DNA from: Anaerolineae bacterium
GTDB taxonomy: Bacteria; Chloroflexota; Anaerolineae; Aggregatilineales; Phototrophicaceae
Direction: 5' to 3'
Assembly: GCA_022820665.1 (NCBI GenBank)
Contig: JAJEFB010000026.1
Location: forward strand, 1 to 64,000
DNA: 64,000 nucleotides
Shown here in pieces: positions 60,804 through 64,000 of the stretch. Both the position numbers and the translations under genes were made by a program. Numbering within the stretch: position 1 is the first letter of the stretch; each line of letters begins with the position of its first letter. Below the pieces are notes generated by a model. The model worked only from the letters and a program-made list of their open reading frames with translations, was not told the DNA's origin and searched no databases.

Positions 60804-62213
60804 CTATTCTTCTTCGCGGGATTCCGCTTGCAAGCGGATTGCCTCGTCCAGATCGCCGATGTAGAGCGTCTCATAAGCCTGCTGCGACGTTTTGAATGCG
60901 CCGACGCCTTCCTTTCCATGCCAGTCGCCTTGCGTGAGCATGGGATTGGTAAAGCCGGTTTCGGCTTCTCGCTTGGCGATCCACGCTTCCATGCGCCCGT
61001 GCAGCGACTCCACGACATCGGGTCGATCGTCTGCCAGATTGTTGTTCTCTTCCGGATCTTCGATCAAGTTGTAAAGCTCGACAGGCGGCTTGAAATGGAA
61101 ATCCGGCTCAAGGGCAATCATCAGCTTCCAGGTCGGCGTGCGCCAGCCGTGCTTGCGCATCCAGGTGCATTCGCTGATGTAGAACTCGCTGTCGAACGAG
61201 GCTACATCTCCGTTCACCATTGACATCAGGCTTTCGCCGTCGAAGCTGTGTCCATCGTCGGCGGCTTTGCCGGACAGTCCCGCCAGGTCGAGCAAGGTGG
61301 GCAGTAGATCCTTGTGCTGGTTGTATCCGGAGATTCGTCGACCCTGCGGCACCCTTGACGGGTAGCGGATTATCAGCGGCACATGCAAAACGTTGTCAAA
61401 AATGCCGTGGTGATCGAACCACAGTTCATGATCGTAGAGTGTTTCGCCGTGGTCGCCGTTGAGGGCGATAATCGTATTATCGAGGATACCCATGCTATCC
61501 AATGCTTCGAATATCGATTGAATGCAGGCGTCCATGTAGGCGATGGCGCCATCGTATTGGGCGATGACGTAATCTTTGTCGGTGATTCCTGGCGGCATCC
61601 AGGATTTGAAAAAGTCGCAGAAGGGCTTGAAGCTGAGCACGGGGTCCATCGAACGATTGGAGGGATCGCATTCATCGCCGTGGTAAAACATGCGCTCGTA
61701 GGGCTCGGGCGGCAGGTAGGGCGCATGGGGATCCATGTGGCGCAGCATCACGAACCAGGGTTTGTCATCCGCGCAGAGGCGCTCAAACTCCGGGATGGCG
61801 ACTTCGTTCAGGCGCTGCGCTTTGGGGCTGCGCCCCTGCTTAAAGCTGCCCCAACCGGCGAATTCGATATAGTTGTCGAAGCCGCGCGAACTGGGATTAC
61901 CTTTGAAGCCGACAGAAGTTGTGTTATAGCCATATTGGCGGAAGATTTCGGCCGCGGTCGGCGCTTCCGCGCGCAGCGGACCCTTATGGCGCAGCGCCAC
62001 GACCTGGGTGCCGAAGCAGTCAAGCCCGGTGAGCATGGAGGCGTAGGCGGGCGTTGTGGGGATGTGCGCGCTGAAGGTGTTTTCGAAGAGGGTTCCGGAT
62101 CCGGCGAAGCGATCGATATGCGGTGTGGTAAGCCGATCGTAACCATAGCTACTCATGTGATCGGCACGTATGGAATCAATAGCGATCAGTAAGACATTCG
62201 GTTGTTTTGGCAC
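60804..62213 (-). CDS. Sulfatase-like alkaline phosphatase superfamily hydrolase, Thr at nucleophile position
   Basis: NVLLIAIDSIRADHMSSYGYDRLTTPHIDRFA; IPTTPAYASMLTG; ALNGDHGETLYDHELWFDHHG; start GTG at 62213 or further upstream. Confidence 0.85.
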   Translation of the reverse strand: MPKQPNVLLIAIDSIRADHMSSYGYDRLTTPHIDRFAGSGTLFENTFSAHIPTTPAYASMLTGLDCFGTQVVALRHKGPLRAEAPTAAEIFRQYGYNTTSVGFKGNPSSRGFDNYIEFAGWGSFKQGRSPKAQRLNEVAIPEFERLCADDKPWFVMLRHMDPHAPYLPPEPYERMFYHGDECDPSNRSMDPVLSFKPFCDFFKSWMPPGITDKDYVIAQYDGAIAYMDACIQSIFEALDSMGILDNTIIALNGDHGETLYDHELWFDHHGIFDNVLHVPLIIRYPSRVPQGRRISGYNQHKDLLPTLLDLAGLSGKAADDGHSFDGESLMSMVNGDVASFDSEFYISECTWMRKHGWRTPTWKLMIALEPDFHFKPPVELYNLIEDPEENNNLADDRPDVVESLHGRMEAWIAKREAETGFTNPMLTQGDWHGKEGVGAFKTSQQAYETLYIGDLDEAIRLQAESREEE

Positions 62214-62504
62214 CTTTTCGTCCTTTTCGGAAGAATCGTAGTTCAATAAAGTCTGGCCTGTCCCGGTACGCCAACCAGGCTGTCGCGCCATTGTAAAGGA
62301 CTGCGCGAACTATAGCAGGGCATTATAAACAGTTTCTCGCTTTAATGCAAACGGTTGCACAATTTCCGATTTGTGGTTATAGTCACTGTGATTGCAGCCA
62401 TGGCAGAGGCGAGAAAGCCATGTCGGACGATGTTTGCGCTGACGAAGGCGACGCCCTGGAAATTCATCGACCGGTCTCGCGGGTTGTTTTTGAGGAAGAT
62501 TATT

Positions 62505-63512
62505 TTGGCGACTATTCGTGATGTAGCCAACCGCGCCAACGTGTCGGTGTCCACGGCGTCGCGCATACTGTCAAATTCCACCAAGGAAAAGTACGCCGAC
62601 GAGACCCGCGAGCGGGTGCGCGAGGCGAGTACGGAATTGGGCTATCGTCCGAACTTCGCCGCGCGGGCGCTGGTATCGGGCAAGACGCGCATCATCGCGG
62701 CGGTTTTCCCAAGGTTTTATGATACGCCTTTCACAGCGCTGGCGTCACTGCAGATCTTGTCTGGCATAGAAGCTTATTGCAGCGACGAGGGTTATCATTT
62801 GCTCATTTCGTCGCCGAAGATCGAAAACGGCGTACTGGACCGCAACTTCGCCGATTTGCTTTCCGGCGGTTATCTGGATGGCGTGATTATGGATGGCCAT
62901 TCCGACATTACGCCCATCATGGAGTTTATGTCCGGGTTGGATTTGCCGCTGGTGATCCTGGGCACATATCCTTATCAACATTATCTGCGCAGTGACAACC
63001 TGCTGGGCGGTCGCCTGATGATGGAGCATTTGATCGAATTGGGACATCGTGAGATTGGTCTCATCGCTTTGCGCGCCATTGAAGATCGTATGCTGGGCGT
63101 GCGCCTGACGGCGGAAGACCACGGTCTGGATATTCGCGCGTTGCCTTGTGAATACGGCAACTTCTCCGAAGCTAGCGGCGAAGTGGCTGCGGAGAAGTTG
63201 ATAAGGGACAATCCTGGTCTGACCGCGATGGTCGCATTTAATGATCGGATGGCGATGGGCGCGATACGACGCCTGCACGAACTAGGTTATCAGGTGCCGG
63301 GGCAGATCAGTGTGGTTGGCCACGATGACTTGCCGCGCTCGCGCGATTTCAATCCGCCCCTGACAACAGTCAATCACGATCTTTCGGAATGGGGTGGTTT
63401 GGCGATGAATATGCTGTTAACGCTGATGCATGGCGAATGCCCGGAGCCGATCACGATGGCGCCTCGGTTGGTGGTACGTCAGTCGACCGCTGCCGCGCTA
63501 GGTCAATCGTAG
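62505..63512 (+). CDS. LacI-family transcriptional regulator
   Basis: ATIRDVANRANVSVSTASRILSNSTKEKYADETRERVREASTELGYRPN; probable TTG start. Confidence 0.9.
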   Translation: MATIRDVANRANVSVSTASRILSNSTKEKYADETRERVREASTELGYRPNFAARALVSGKTRIIAAVFPRFYDTPFTALASLQILSGIEAYCSDEGYHLLISSPKIENGVLDRNFADLLSGGYLDGVIMDGHSDITPIMEFMSGLDLPLVILGTYPYQHYLRSDNLLGGRLMMEHLIELGHREIGLIALRAIEDRMLGVRLTAEDHGLDIRALPCEYGNFSEASGEVAAEKLIRDNPGLTAMVAFNDRMAMGAIRRLHELGYQVPGQISVVGHDDLPRSRDFNPPLTTVNHDLSEWGGLAMNMLLTLMHGECPEPITMAPRLVVRQSTAAALGQS

Positions 63513-63574
63513 GGAGTAGGAGTATCGCAATGATGCTCTTTAAGAACATTTATCCATATTCAAGGAGCGTTACT

Positions 63575-64000
63575 ATGCTAAGGAAACTTGTACTTTTGTT
63601 TTTGTTGGCGCTGCTGGCAGTGCCAACGCTGGTCGGTTTCGCGCAGGAGCCAGATGGTCTTCCCGTCGATGTCCCGCGTGAAGACCTCTGGGTCTTTGAC
63701 CAGATTTTCCGCTGGGGCACGGTAGGCAACTACAATGTCTGGCGTATCGGCGGTTCGACGCCCTTCCACCATGCCTTGATGCTCGAGACCTTCTGGAATC
63801 GCGATCAGGAAACTGGCGAGTTCATTCACGCGCTGGCGGACGGGGACCCGGTTTACAACGATGACTTCAGCGAAATGTCGGTTAACTTGCGCCAAGGCGT
63901 CATGTGGAGCGATGGCGAAGAATTTGATGCCGATGACGTCGTTTACACGATCGAAACCATCAAAGCCGTGCCGGAACTTGGCCAAGGCGGCTGGCATCCG
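63575..64000 (+). CDS. ABC transporter substrate-binding protein family 5, N-terminal part (window edge)
   Basis: MLRKLVLLFLLALLAVPTLVGFAQ signal peptide; MSVNLRQGVMWSDGEEFDADDVVYTIETIK. Confidence 0.9.
   Translation, partial: MLRKLVLLFLLALLAVPTLVGFAQEPDGLPVDVPREDLWVFDQIFRWGTVGNYNVWRIGGSTPFHHALMLETFWNRDQETGEFIHALADGDPVYNDDFSEMSVNLRQGVMWSDGEEFDADDVVYTIETIKAVPELGQGGWHP

Overview
High-GC bacterial chromosome segment. Gene content and style suggest Chloroflexota (inference only, not tested). Roughly 50 CDS are supported. Main blocks: (1) a truncated ISAs1-like transposase at the left edge. (2) Housekeeping genes: R3H/AAA ATPase, dnaN, rho, glnS, a dnaB/dnaD-like/double dnaC-like replication cluster, and hisZ(hisS-like)-hisG. 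(3) A translationally coupled assimilatory sulfate-reduction/siroheme operon on the minus strand (cysH, met8-like, cbiX/DR2241-like, cobA/sumT, sir; about 16.07 to 10.26 kb). Its leader contains a good sigma70-like promoter and TWO tandem, unannotated cysteine-rich leader peptides (MFPNCCSACCCQTLSSDSRAVGRC* and MPTSKTHRRHVCCCCCTEPGRLGYPMLALESR*), each followed by an intrinsic terminator. This looks like a double cysteine-responsive transcription attenuator and is the best regulatory find here. (4) A locally AT-richer two-gene island (49.65-53.07 kb) with a MORC/MutL-type GHKL ATPase abutting an SF2 DEAH helicase, a candidate anti-phage or genome-defence module. (5) A TIR-domain protein with an unassigned C-terminal half, convergent with an EcsC-family gene. 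(6) A rhamnose/sugar catabolic and sulfo-/phospho-ester locus (53-64 kb). Intergenic regions carry several short dispersed repeat families: GGGCGACC...GGTCGCCC palindromes, a GTCGCGTAGACACTGACCG repeat, a triple tandem TGTGTCC repeat and a helically phased TTGTCCG/CGGACAA cluster. No rRNA, tRNA or CRISPR array was recognised. All calls are from reading the sequence and translations; no database search was run.
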